NCBI GenBank assembly: GCA_009746045.1
Contig: RPFO01000886.1
Coordinates: 5,001-46,001, forward strand
Origin: Mesostigma viride
Lineage: Eukaryota; Streptophyta; Mesostigmatophyceae; Mesostigmatales; Mesostigmataceae
Direction of reading: 5' to 3'
DNA: 41,001 nucleotides
This document shows, piece after piece, positions 11,225 through 22,752 of this stretch (position 1 is the stretch's first letter; each line of letters opens with the position of its first letter). The notes under the pieces are model-generated. The model searched no databases. It was not told the DNA's origin and worked only from the letters and a program-made list of their open reading frames with translations. The position numbers were made by a program, and so were the translations under genes.

Positions 11225-14200
11225 ATGGATGAAGAATGGGATGTGCCAGACCTGGTGGATTCGGATGCGAGTTCTGAAGCTAGTTGGGGCGTAGATTCTG
11301 ACGGCTCTGACGACGACCTGCTTCACACGGAAATGGGGCCCGGCACGTCTTCCTCTCGAGCGAAGCGCAGTGGGAAGAAAGATGGCGCCCGGCTTCTCGC
11401 CTCCAAATTGAAGTCCGTTGACAAGGACATCGCCAAGGCCAGGAAGTGCGGTCCGACTTGTGGGGAGCATTGCCTCGAGAAGGTGGGCACCTTACTTACC
11501 GATACCAGGTCGTGGACTGCCTTTCGAGAGTACCTGTACAACCAAACGGACCAGCAGCGCATGGCCTCCCTTTGCGACGTGATCCGGTCGGCCGGCGTGG
11601 GCAACATCGAGGTAGAATCCCCTGCCGACGGTGGCCGTTACAAGAAGTACATCATTACCGGCCCTTTACACGTGGACGTGGTGATTGCGGGGTGCATGTA
11701 CACCGTCACCGGTTGTGCATCTGCCATCCGGAAGATGGCCGGCGTTACCCGGGCGACTTGGAACAATCTGGTGGCGTCGGTCGTGTCGGCGAAAGAGTAT
11801 TTCCTGACCGTGCATCCCAACGACCTAGCGACTTTCGGTGTTGGTCTGGAGCACGCACCACCTGAGCGTGATGCTCGGGGGCGTTCGGAGGTTGGCGAAC
11901 ACGCAGCAATGTGGATGCACGAGTTGGTGCAGCAGATCGCAGACCATGACCCGACTCATGCTGGCGTTGTCTTCATGGACGTCATGTCCATCAAGGAGAT
12001 GCACGCCATGTACGTTGAAGACGTGGTGGCAGAAGCGGGGGAAGGGGCCAAGGTGCTAGGCTACAACGCATTCTACCGCATCTGGCGCACCTACTGCAAA
12101 GGCGACTACTTCCCAGGGCAGAGGAGCCCGAAGGTGGTGGTATGCCCGCACAACAAGAGCACCGGTCACTGCGCGGACTGCGTGGAACTGCGCATGCGGC
12201 GCCGCGGTGCTTCAACTGAGGCACAACGGCAGTACGTCGACAACCAAATCAAGCAGCATGTCGCTCTGGCCTGGTTTACCCGCCAGAACTATTGGTTGAG
12301 GCGCGAGCTTGCCTGCGCGATGGTGGCCGCTATGTTGACGGCCATTTTGTCGATCAACCTCGACAAGCTGGATCACGCCAAGACATACTGGCCGAAGCTG
12401 GTGGGGGGGCCCGACTCATGGGGCAGCTATGCAGGTGGCATGATGCCGTTCTCGCTCTTCTGTGCGGCCGTCCATGGGTACAAGGCGATGTGGTTCATCG
12501 TTCTCGCATGGGTCCTCATGACCGACAACCTCTCCGGCAGTGTCACCGTCACGATGCTGATGCACATCCTGGCGCAGTTGATGAGGGACCAGCCATGGAG
12601 GAGGGCGGGGCTGCCGCACATGCCCAGGTGTTTGTGCCTGCAACTGGACGGTGGGAGTGAAAACCGGAATCACACCGTCTTACTGTTTGCATGGTGGCTC
12701 GTACACGTTGGCTTCTTCGACGTCGTCGAAATGCACCGCATGCTCGTGGGCCACACGCACGCCGACCCAGATCAGAAATTCGGCGTGCTTGTGGCCTACA
12801 TGAGACACGCTGTGGCGGGGGGGCCTAGCTTCGTGCACAAGTACCCAACTTTGGAGAGCTGGGTGGCGGCCATAGAAGAGGCATTCCGTCAGCCTAGTGG
12901 TGCAGCTGCGAACTGCAACTCGACCGTCCCCGCTGGCACGGAGGTCAAGGTATTGGGGGTCGCTTACGATGTCAGGAACTTTCTCACTCCGTTGCAGCGC
13001 GAGTCGTTTGCCGGTTGGTGCAGCACAGTAGATTGGATGACCGGTAGGGAGGATCAGGTTATCAAGGTCACCAGGGTGCGTGGTGATGTCGTGCAGCCTG
13101 CGTGCAGCGAGGCGCAGCCGGCGCACGGAGGGGCGGCGCCATCGGTGCGCGGCGGGGCGGCAGCGGCGGCGCAGCCGGCACGCGGCGGGGCGGGGCAGTC
13201 AGCGGGCAGCGGGGCGGCGCTGCCGGTGCGCGGCGGGGCGGGGCAGTCGACGGGCGGCGGGGCAGGGCCGTCGACGGGCGGCGGGCCAGCGGTGCTGCCG
13301 GCGCGCGCGGGCGGCGGGGCGGGGCAGTCGGCGCGCGGGGGGCCAGCGGCGCTGCCGGCGCGCGTGGGCGGCGGGGCGGGGCTGTCGACGGGCGGCGGGG
13401 CGGGGCAGTCGACGGGCGGCGGGGCAGGGCCGTCGGCGTGCGGGGGGCCAGCGGTGCTGCCGGCGCGCGTGGGCGGCGGGGCGGGGCTGTCGACGGGCGG
13501 CGGGGCGGGGCAGTCGACGGGCGGCGGGGCAGGGCCGTCGGCGTGCGGGGGGCCAGCGGTGCTGCCGGCGCGCGTGGGCGGCGGGGCGGGGCTGTCGACG
13601 GGCGGCGGGGCGGGGCAGTCGGCGTGCGGGGGGCCAGCGGTGCTGCCGGCGCGCGTGGGCGGCGGGGCGGGGCTGTCGACGGGCGGCGTGGCGGGGCAGT
13701 CAGCGCGCGGGGGGCCAGCGGCGCTGCCGGCGCGCGTGGGCGGCGGGGCGGGGCTGTCGACGGGCGGCGGGGCGGGGCAGTCGACGGGCGGCGTGGCGGG
13801 GCGGTCGGCGTGCGGGGGGCCAGCGGCGCTGCCGGCGCGCGTGGGCGGCGGGGCGGGGCTGTCGACGGGCGGCGGGGCGGGGCAGTCGACGGGCGGCGGG
13901 GCAGGGCGGTCGGCGTGCGGGGGGCCAGCGGCGCTGCCGGCGCGCGTGGGCGGCGGGGCGGGGCTGTCGACGGGCGGCGGGGCGGGGCAGTCGACGGGCG
14001 GCGGGGCAGGGCCGTCGGCGCGCGGGGGGCCAGCGGCGCTGCCGGCGCGCGTGGGCGGCGGGGCGGGGCTGTCGACGGGCGGCGGGGCGGGGCAGTCGAC
14101 GGGCGGGGGGCCAGCGGTGCTGCCGGCGCGCGTGGGCGGCGGGGCGGGGCTGTCGACGGGCGGCGGGGCGGGGCAGTCGGCGTGCGGGGGGCCAGCGGTG

Positions 14201-16395
14201 CTGCCGGCGCGCGTGGGCGGCGGGGCGGGGCTGTCGACGGGCGGCGGGGCGGGGCCGTCGGCGCGCGGGGGGCCAGCGGCGCTGCCGGCGCGCGTGGGCG
14301 GCGGGGCGGGGCTGTCGACGGGCGGCGTGGCGGGGCAGTCGGCGCGCGGGGGCCAGCGGCGCTGCCGGCGCGCGTGGGCGCCGGGGCGGGGCTGTCGACG
14401 GGCGGCGGGGCGGGGCAGTCGACGGGCGGCGGGGCAGGGCGGTCGGCGTGCGGGGGGCCAGCGGCGCTGCCGGCGCGCGTGGGCGGCGGGGCGGGGCTGT
14501 CAACGGGCGGCGGGGCGGGGCAGTCGACGGGCGGCGGGGCAGGGCCGTCGGCGTGCGGGGGGCCAGCGGCGCTGCCGGCGCGCGTGGGCGGCGGGCCGGC
14601 GCAGCTGGCATGCGGCGGGGCGGGGCTGTCGACGGGCGGCGGGGCGGGGCAGTCGACGGGCGGCGGGGCAGGGCGGTCGGCGTGCGGGGGGCCAGCGGCG
14701 CTGCCGGCGCGCGTGGGCGGCGGGGCGGGGCTGTCGACGGGCGGCGGGGCGGGGCAGTCGACGGGCGGCGGGGCGGGGCAGCCGGCGCGCGGCGGGCCGG
14801 AGGCGCAGCCGGCGGGCGGCGGAGCGGCACAGCCGGTGCCTGAAAAACGCGGTCGCTCAATGAAGGTGCACCACGCCGTCTTCTTCCAGGTACAGGGCAA
14901 CGCAGAGACCTGGTTGTCCTACCGGACCACGGAGTCCCAAAAGACGCCGTGGCAGCCCGCGGGGACTCGACAGGAAGGCGCGCCACGGTGCGGGAAGGCG
15001 ATGACACAGCCTTACAAGTTTGATGCGGAGGGGCGGCCGCTGTTTGGCGTCCGACTTGTGGATCCAGACCGCATTCCGATGTTGCAGGACACCCCAGCCT
15101 TCGCACCATTGAACATGGAGTTTCTGGGGAAGGAGCTGGAGTCGATCAAAACAAGGGTCGAGAAGTTGCCCCATGGCATCTGGCAGTGGTACTTTCCGCC
15201 CGACACCATCAAGCCAAACGAGGCCTTTTTCGCAAAAGTCCCACATGCCCCTGAGGAGGTGCCTGAGGAGTGGCGCCCTTTGCCGTGGCCATCTCGCGCG
15301 GACATCTCCGCCCTGCGTGAGCACGATGCAGCGCCTGAACCACCACCGACGCAAGAAGAGCACTTCATGGCGTTGGTCGACGCAGAGGCGGTGCGCGTCA
15401 CCCCGCTGGTAGACCGAGTTCTTCATGATGGCCACACACAGCAGGAATGGGCGGCAGAAGACAGGGCCATGACAGCCAAGGTCGCTTACTTGAAGCGCAT
15501 GCAAGGCGTTGAGAAAGGCTCCGCTGTTCTATACTGGCACCCTTCAGCTGGTATTCTCTGCAACTCGAAGCTCACGTGGACTCCAGTCCTCTTTGGCATC
15601 ATCAAGGAGGTGGTTGCGAAGGAGGATGGCGGCCAACCTTCTATTGAGCTCTTTGTATACCGCGCTAAGCATTTGCGTGACACGTGGCACCCGTGGAACC
15701 CAGACATTGCGCAATGGCCCCATCCGCCAACCACTGCGGCGCACACGGTGATCATCACCGCGTCAGACCTCGTCTTGACACAAGTGGTGGGCAAGCGAGG
15801 TCAGCCGCCCCATGCAGTCTCCTTGGGTGCGAACAAAAAGCTCACCAAGGAGTGCCTAAAGGCGCTGAAGGAGGTGCCCTATGACGCGGAACACCCGGTC
15901 GTGAAGTGGCAAGATGCTGAATGCTCGAAGGGCATCGTCGGCATGGCGAAGGCATGCTGGGAAGGCATAAGGCTGCAGGTCAAGAGTGGCAGCCGCAACC
16001 TCGTAGGGCAAGTCGTGTGTCATTGGGCGTCGGAGCGTGTGACATCCGCGGACGGTCGCACCGAAAGCCGGGACGGCAGGTACCATGGTCGTGTCGCTGT
16101 TGTCGACACGCAAAACGACATGGTAGCCATGTACTGGGGTGCCCGTTGGGAGGAGGACGCGGTTTCTTGTGTGCCTCTCCACGAGCTGGAGGCACAGATC
16201 TGCGGGTGCCCCGGTGTGGTCGTCCCTGCGTTGCAAGCGCCGGATATCACCCTGGCCGAGGCTCGATTGCGCGAGATGGTTCCACCCAGCGACGATGTGG
16301 CGGAGAACAACAACGCAGGCGCCTCCCGGCGTCGGAAGCGAGCGCTCATCCTTGCCGATGACGATGACGACGACGACGACGACGACGACTGCTGA
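11225..16395 (+). CDS. DUF7869-like putative DDE transposase (one frameshift)
   Basis: ATG at 11225; frame 1 runs to about 14350, then the reading continues in another frame to TGA at 16395. A G run at 14348-14352 has five G where sister repeat units have six, so one deletion explains the switch; joined length is about 1,723 residues. After an acidic N-terminus come a Cys cluster (CGPTCGEHC) and the likely catalytic core: Asp252 in VVFMDVMS, a zinc-binding CPHNKSTGHCADC, Asp475 in LQLDGGSENRN, and Asp514/Asp516 in VGHTHADPDQKFG. The D-GxxxN and GHTHxDxDxxFG spacing is what I know from DUF7869 proteins, thought to have an RNase H fold. Then a ~550-residue Gly/Ala/Ser repeat linker, a conserved-looking C-terminal domain (about 14840-16330) and a poly-Asp end. 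It probably cuts and joins the 6324-17592 element. The family call is from memory of motifs and needs a profile search. Confidence 0.75.
13120..14830 (+). repeat. GC-rich 105/81-bp coding repeat
   Basis: The landmark CGCGTGGGCGGC recurs at 13361, 13466, 13571 and 13652 and onward, with spacing of 105 or 81 bp depending on how many 24-bp GGCGGCGGGGCGGGGCAGTC modules are present. Units code GGGAGLSTGGGAGQSTGG-type linker. The region is extremely GC-rich, and all three plus frames and some minus frames are open across it, so long overlapping frames here are not extra genes. Confidence 0.93.
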
Positions 16396-16424
16396 AGCGC
16401 GAGCAGCGGTTGTTGTCATTGAGC

Positions 16425-16720
16425 TGCTCATGTGCTGCTGCTGCTGCTGCTGCTGCTGTGCTGCCATGCTACTGTTGCTGCATTGCTGCCGTGCTGCTGT
16501 TGTGCTGTTGTGCTGATGTGTTGCTGCATTGCTGCCGTGCCGCTGATGTATTGCTGTCGTGCTGCTGCCGTGCTGCTGTGTTGATGCACTGCTGCATTAC
16601 GGCCGTGCTGCTGAGCTACAGTTGTGCTGCTGCTGTGCTACGGTCATGCTGCTGCTGTGTTGCTGGGCTGATGTGTTGTTGCATTGATGTAGTGGCTATT
16701 GTTCCGCTACTACAATTTGC
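16425..16720. repeat. Degenerate TGC/GTT-rich trinucleotide tract
   Basis: Imperfect CTG, GTT and GAT trinucleotides follow the transposase stop codon and would lie in its 3' untranslated region. Open frames here encode only Cys/Leu/Ala runs and are not genes. Confidence 0.7.
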
Positions 16721-17456
16721 TACTGATGCCGCTGCTGGTGCTTTTTTGCATGGCAGTGCCCGCTATGTTCACACCACTGTTGCCGCGGTTGGTATCGCGT
16801 GATTTCCACCGGTTGTGCGTTGACATGTGTTACTCATGCATTTCCCGCTATATTTGGTAGCACGCGGTTTCGCGTTAGTTAGGTGCAGACAGCTGCATGT
16901 AGACAAACATCTTGTTTAAGTCGGTCAATTAACGGTTCTTGACGCATCATGGTCCAAGTCGACCGACCTGTAGGGACCAGTAGAGCAATTGTCTAGGAGA
17001 AAGAGCGTGATCGCTGCAGAAGCCGCGTGGCAGCCGTGGCTGTACCTGTAGTACGACCTGCATATATATGGATACTGTATTTGGATACTGGGTTGTTTAT
17101 CAATTCTGGTTTTAATTTATTTAGTGTACCTGGTGTTGGCATGCCAACTCAGTGCTAAACTACTTTATGCACAATGATGCAACTTGATGCTATAGTGACG
17201 TGCCACGATGTAACTTTATTAACTTCACCATTAGTCATGGGGTCAATAGGATTGCTCATTATGCCATGTTAACATGAACCATGGGTTACGTAATAGTGAA
17301 AACAGTAATCATGATGCTCCACTTGAAGTCTCCAACATGGTCATGTTTGGAATTTTATTGATCATATTTACAATATATGAAAAGAGACAACAAACGTGGA
17401 AGCATGGCACGCCGAGGCCGATAATATATGTGTGAAATATGAAAAGAGACAACATC
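16721..17456. other. Non-coding right arm of the transposon
   Basis: No gene is visible. The stretch holds a TTGGCATGCCAA palindrome and GCCAACTCAGTG near 17135-17155 (the latter also near 6690 at the left end) and a GAGACAACA motif at 17381 shared with the left end. Confidence 0.4.
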
Positions 17457-17489
17457 TTTGGCAAGCATGATCATATCATGCTTGCCAAA
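17457..17489. other. Perfect 15-bp hairpin in the right subterminal region
   Basis: Arms 17457-17471 and 17475-17489 (TTTGGCAAGCATGAT and its complement) are separated by three bases. It lies about 100 bp from the right end of the transposon and might take part in end recognition. Confidence 0.6.
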
Positions 17490-17563
17490 CATATGAATGA
17501 TATCGACCATGTCCAGAAACCATGTTTGCCAATGGTGCATTTAGGATACATTTGAAGCTGTGC

Positions 17564-17592
17564 AAATGTATCCTAATCCGGTAAAACCACCC
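17564..17592 (-). repeat. Right terminal inverted repeat
   Basis: 29 bp, exact reverse complement of 6324-6352. Just inside it TTAGGATACATTT occurs again in opposite orientation, so this end can form a hairpin, while the left end has the two copies as direct repeats. CCA at 17593-17595 is the target duplication. Confidence 0.9.
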
Positions 17593-17720
17593 CCACCTGT
17601 ACGGTATTTGTGTACCACCCCCCTCCTTCCCACGGCAGGTACGCAGCGCCCGGCTGTTGTCCTGGCTGCAGTTGTGTACCACCTGTACGGTATTTGTGTA
17701 CCACCACCCTCCATGGCCCA
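17593..17720. repeat. 86-bp minisatellite, right part
   Basis: The GTACGGTATTTGTG landmark at 17599 and 17685 is 86 bp apart, matching the array at 5895-6323. The first unit here completes the unit cut at 6323, which fixes the transposon insertion point. Confidence 0.95.
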
Positions 17721-19137
<1,417 letters not shown>

Positions 19138-19202
19138 CCCACCCCCCGCTCTCTTGTCCCTCCCGCACCCCTCCTCTCTCTTTCCCTTTTTCTTTGGCTG
19201 TT

Positions 19203-19279
19203 GAGAAGGACTGGGGTGAAAACTCCAGACCGTTGGTGGCTGCCTTCAAGCAGGAAGTTTCAAGGATCAACAAGTTTTT
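19203..19279 (+). CDS. Possible isolated exon after the CT tract
   Basis: A short frame reading EKDWGENSRPLVAAFKQEV and a few more residues follows a pyrimidine-rich stretch with AG at about 19202. It ends at a possible donor GTGAGC (19280), and a second donor-like AAGGTGAGTT follows near 19312. The residues look protein-like rather than random, but I cannot assign a family from 26 residues. This is speculative. Confidence 0.15.
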
Positions 19280-19319
19280 GTGAGCTGTCTCATATGGTCA
19301 CTGCTGCGACAAAGGTGAG

Positions 19320-19859
19320 TTATCTTGTTTTTCATGCAATTTTTTTGCTGTAGCTAGGTAAGCCGGCCGTTTTGTACTCCTCTTTCTTTTGCTCTCACGA
19401 TTATTCTTGTTGTGGTTTATATGGTCCCGTTAAGTGGCATGCATTATCATTATCCACATTAGTGTGAGAAACCATCAGCAGTGTTGTAGCTTGCATCTAC
19501 AACAACAGTTTTTGCTGCCGCCACCACTGCTATTACCAACATAAAGTCATTCTTGCTTTCTAAGCACTCTTTTTCCTCTTGGGCTGTTGGTTGGGATACC
19601 AGCCACCCTTGCACGCATAAATTCCAGCACCGGGTGCATGTGAAAACACAACCAAGGCAAGAATGTCCCCCTATCGCAATATCCCACCCACGCAACGCAC
19701 CCAATGCAGCAAGAATGGGACCACCTTGTTGCCATGAGCTCTAGCACCGTAGCCACCTCTAGCTTTCTACTGTTCCCGTCCATCCTTATTTACACTGGCT
19801 GCTTTGCTTGCATTTCTGGCTCAGTGCCAGTTTGCACTTGCTAGCTTGCTAAGACAATA
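19320..19859. other. No recognised gene
   Basis: Only short frames on either strand; no tandem structure stands out. If the preceding donor is real, this may be intron. Confidence 0.3.
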
Positions 19860-20260
19860 ATGCAGCTTGCAAACGGCAAGGGCAAGCACCCGGGTAAGAG
19901 CAAAGGCAACCGCACGAGCAAAGGAAAGGGAAACTGGAAGAGCAAGCACAAGGCCAAGGAAAGGATTAAGGCACTTGTGCTTGCCAAAAGGGCAGGCTCA
20001 AGGGAAATGACAAGGGCAGGGGCAGGCACAAGGGAAGCGGATAAGGGCAAGGGCAGGCGCAAGGGAAAGAGATTAGGACAAGTCAAGCACGAGGGAACGG
20101 ACAAGGGCACGGGCAGGCACAAGGGAAAAGATGAAGACAAGGGCAGGCACTAGGGGAAGGATGAGGGCAACGGCAAACACTGGGGATCAAAGGATAGGGG
20201 CAAGGGCAGATGCTAGGGTAACAGTTAGGGCAAAGGCAGGCACAAGAGAAGAATAAGGGG
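19860..20260 (+). repeat. Degenerate GGCAAGGGCAGGCACAAGGG minisatellite
   Basis: Imperfect ~20-30-bp purine-rich units built from AAGGGCAGGCACAAGGG repeat across 400 bp. An ATG at 19860 opens a 97-codon Lys/Gly/Arg-rich frame that ends at 20153. I read that as a consequence of the repeat, although a small basic protein cannot be excluded. Confidence 0.6.
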
Positions 20261-20479
20261 CCGTGAAGTATAAGTGGAAATGCGGGTGGCGACATGGGGT
20301 TCGATCGGGCCTGCTGATGCAAATGCAGATTTCAACTGCAGTGACAAACTCAAGCGTAGACATAGGCAACGACAAATTCCTTGCATGCGTGCCTTGCTCT
20401 TCACCGGCTGGCTCGTTTGCTAGTTGTCTAACAGTTTCTACCGATAAACATCACTTGCCATTGTAAGGTCTGCCTTGCT

Positions 20480-20725
20480 GCCGTGCTAGTGGGTAGCTGG
20501 GTGATCGTGCTTGTTCCTTGTCAAGGGAGGGATGCATGTGGAGTAGGTGGGTGGGTGTGCTTGTTCCTTGCCAAGGAAGGGATGCACAAAGGTTAGATAG
20601 GTGCACGTGCTTGTTTCTTGTCAAGGGAGGGACGCACAAAGGGTAGGTGGGGGCACATGGTTGTGCCTCGTCAAGGGCGGGATGCACGAAGGGTAGGTGG
20701 GGGCATGTGGTTGGTCCTTGTCTTT
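20480..20725. repeat. 50-bp tandem repeat, five copies
   Basis: The landmark TGCTTGTTCCTTG and variants start at 20508, 20558, 20608, 20658 and 20708, exactly 50 bp apart. Each unit carries a small CCTTGTCAAGG inverted repeat. Copies are diverged by substitutions only, suggesting age. Confidence 0.9.
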
Positions 20726-21360
20726 TCACCGCCCAAGCGATGGCGATGTAGCATGCATTATACATTTATTCGTGCATTAAAAATCACTTTCCTTACAAGC
20801 GGCCTTAGCCGACTCCATCTGCCGTTGCCATTTCTCCGTATTGCATTGTCCGGACACGGTTTTTGTGTCGCAGGTCTTCCCCCGTAAAGGCACAAGCTGC
20901 CTGCGCGCGGAATTCTGTGCAGACACCTCGGTTTCCAACACGACGGCATCCCGCACATATCGAGCTCTGGATGTACAACATCTTCCCCCGGCGCACTTGC
21001 TCCCGGATGGAGCTTCTGTGCGGTGCCGACATCCCCGGAGCTGTCCTAAGCACTGCATGGAAACAGTATTTCAAGCCACGAAGAGAAGCCACGACTTTGA
21101 TATTGACTTGATATTGTCGTCAGAAGACTTGATATGCTCTTTCTGTGAAGGCGTTGGATTTTTGTGCATGACATGTAATCCTGCATGTAATAATGAAATG
21201 GTTTATGAAATAGAAACTTGTCTTGCATGAGCCTTGCTGCAAATGCCATTCATTTTTATTTTTTTTTCCGGGTAAATGGGTGTTAGGGGTTAGGTTGACC
21301 GAAATGATAAGTGAAATTCCTTCAGTGAAATTCTAAGTGACATGCGTACTGCAATTCAGA
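20726..21360. other. No confident gene; one medium ORF
   Basis: A plus-strand frame of 129 codons (20841-21230) contains a late Cys cluster (ICSFCEGVGFLCMTCNPAC) and is preceded by a possible acceptor (TTTTTGTGTCGCAG near 20872). No family is recognised and overlapping minus frames are equally open, so I do not call it a gene. Confidence 0.25.
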
Positions 21361-21474
21361 ACGACATAGCGACATGATAGTGTAGTACCGGTAGTGTACG
21401 CGAGAAGCATACGACGTCGTAACCTACGGGACCGAGTACCGGGATCGTAAACTACCAGGTGGTAAATTACCGTA

Positions 21475-21612
21475 CGTACATTACCACGTCGGAATCTTAC
21501 CACGTCGTAATCTTACCACGTCGTAATCTTACCACGTCGGAATCTTACCACGTCGGAATCTTACCACGTCGGAATCTTACCACGTCGTAACTTACCACCT
21601 CGTAACTTACGG
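21475..21612. repeat. 16-bp tandem repeat (AATCTTACCACGTCGG)
   Basis: About eight 16-bp units, the last ones degenerate, with ACCACGTCG at the centre. It lies among related GTAA/TTAC-rich motifs from 21360 to 21740. Confidence 0.9.
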
Positions 21613-21688
21613 CGTGGGATCGTAGGTGGGATCTCAGCGATAACTTACTGCGTGGGATCGTAGGTGAGATGTATATAGTAAGAATGAG

Positions 21689-21726
21689 CCGAGGCGTAAT
21701 TTACCACCTGGTAATTTACGCCTCGG
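21689..21726. other. 38-bp near-perfect palindrome
   Basis: CCGAGGCGTAATTTACCA is mirrored by its complement around CC with one mismatch. It sits beyond the 3' end of the copia-like coding region; it may be a structural motif of that element's end or an independent foldback. Confidence 0.6.
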
Positions 21727-22026
21727 ATCCTTTTTACCACCCTCGGACGAAAAGTATAGTGACACATGTACAAGAGATGCATTAAAAAGGCCCCATGTCT
21801 CAAGCATGGTTTCTTAACTGAGTGAGATGGGTGCTCCAGGCCCCAGCATGTCATGGTCATCCAAACAAGTGTCTCACAAAATTTTATTCAATAAATAACA
21901 CATTCATCATGTCCCAACTTTCTAGACCAGTGCTTCTCACTGTCAGAAAACTACCCAGCTACCACTGCAGCCTTTCAGCTGCAGTATTAGGCAGGGGGTC
22001 ATGGGCTAACATGTACAATGTGCCAG

Positions 22027-22748
22027 TCACTTCAGACTGTAACCAGGGTTCATCAACCCATACAAGACCTGGAATTGTGGTCCTGCTGCTTGTGGCACCT
22101 TGGTCAGTGCATCTGCAGCATTGTCTTTGTCCCTGACGTGGGCTTTAGACTCCAGGTACTTGCATTCCTGTTTTAGCACAATCCAATCCAGGTCCGAGTG
22201 TACAGCCAAAGGATTGGCAAGGAAAGAGATGATAGATTGAGAGTCAGTCAGCAAATGTGCTTTCACTCCTGCAGAGCTACCAGCCTGGTGTTGAAGCCAG
22301 ACCAGCAAGTGATTGAGATACCTTGCATGCAAGACAGAAGATACCACAGCCCTGCATTCAGCTACATTGCTACTCACAGCTTTCCTCTTGTGCAATCTAC
22401 TGAACCAGGAGACTAGTGACTTCTTCCCACCTTGGTTGTGCAGGAAAAACAATCCAGCCTCTCTGGCTTGAACCTTGGTAACTACCCTGGACTCCATTGA
22501 ACTATCCATCATGCACGTGATGTGAATAGGAGTAAACAGGTCCAGTGAGTGAAGCATCAAAGGTGGACCATCATGCAACAACTGCTTGATTGCCCGTGCT
22601 CCTACCTCCTGTAGTACCTCATCATCTACCCTGCTCACAAAAGCCAGGTGGGGTGCACAGGTAGCACATAGCCAACCAAGCTTGCCTCTAATGGTAGGGC
22701 ACAGGTCAGGGGTGATGTGAACAGGCAGTCCTGACATCCAGACAAGAC
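22027..22748 (-). pseudogene. Copia-like RT C-terminus and RNase H
   Basis: The frame contains the copia-type RT/RH connection (IRGKLGWLCATCAPHLAFVS, compare the usual GSL-YLA-TRPDI) and an RNase H domain ending with LLTDSQSIISFLA and NAADALTK, matching the copia RH signature with the QS and AD-TK motifs. The stop is at 22027. The frame starts artificially inside the piggyBac-like insertion (up to 22830); true element sequence ends at the TTAA at 22749-22752. When the insertion is ignored, this frame is one base out of register with the RT on the other side, so an extra indel also exists near the junction. Confidence 0.75.
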
Positions 22749-22752
22749 TTAA
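22749..22752. repeat. TTAA target duplication, left
   Basis: TTAA directly abuts the left inverted repeat of the piggyBac-like element and matches TTAA at 24829-24832. Confidence 0.85.

Noticed and set aside
13068-15109. Long Pro/Ala/Arg-rich minus-strand frames opposite the transposase linker
   Set aside because: Extreme GC content removes stops in most frames; these frames end where the repeat ends and lack any domain.
11225-16395. Programmed frameshift between two halves of the transposase
   Set aside because: The break is a G5 run where all sister units have G6, so a simple one-base loss is the more economical reading.
20841-21230. A Cys-rich 129-aa host protein
   Set aside because: No recognised domain, and overlapping minus frames of similar length are open; evidence is not sufficient.
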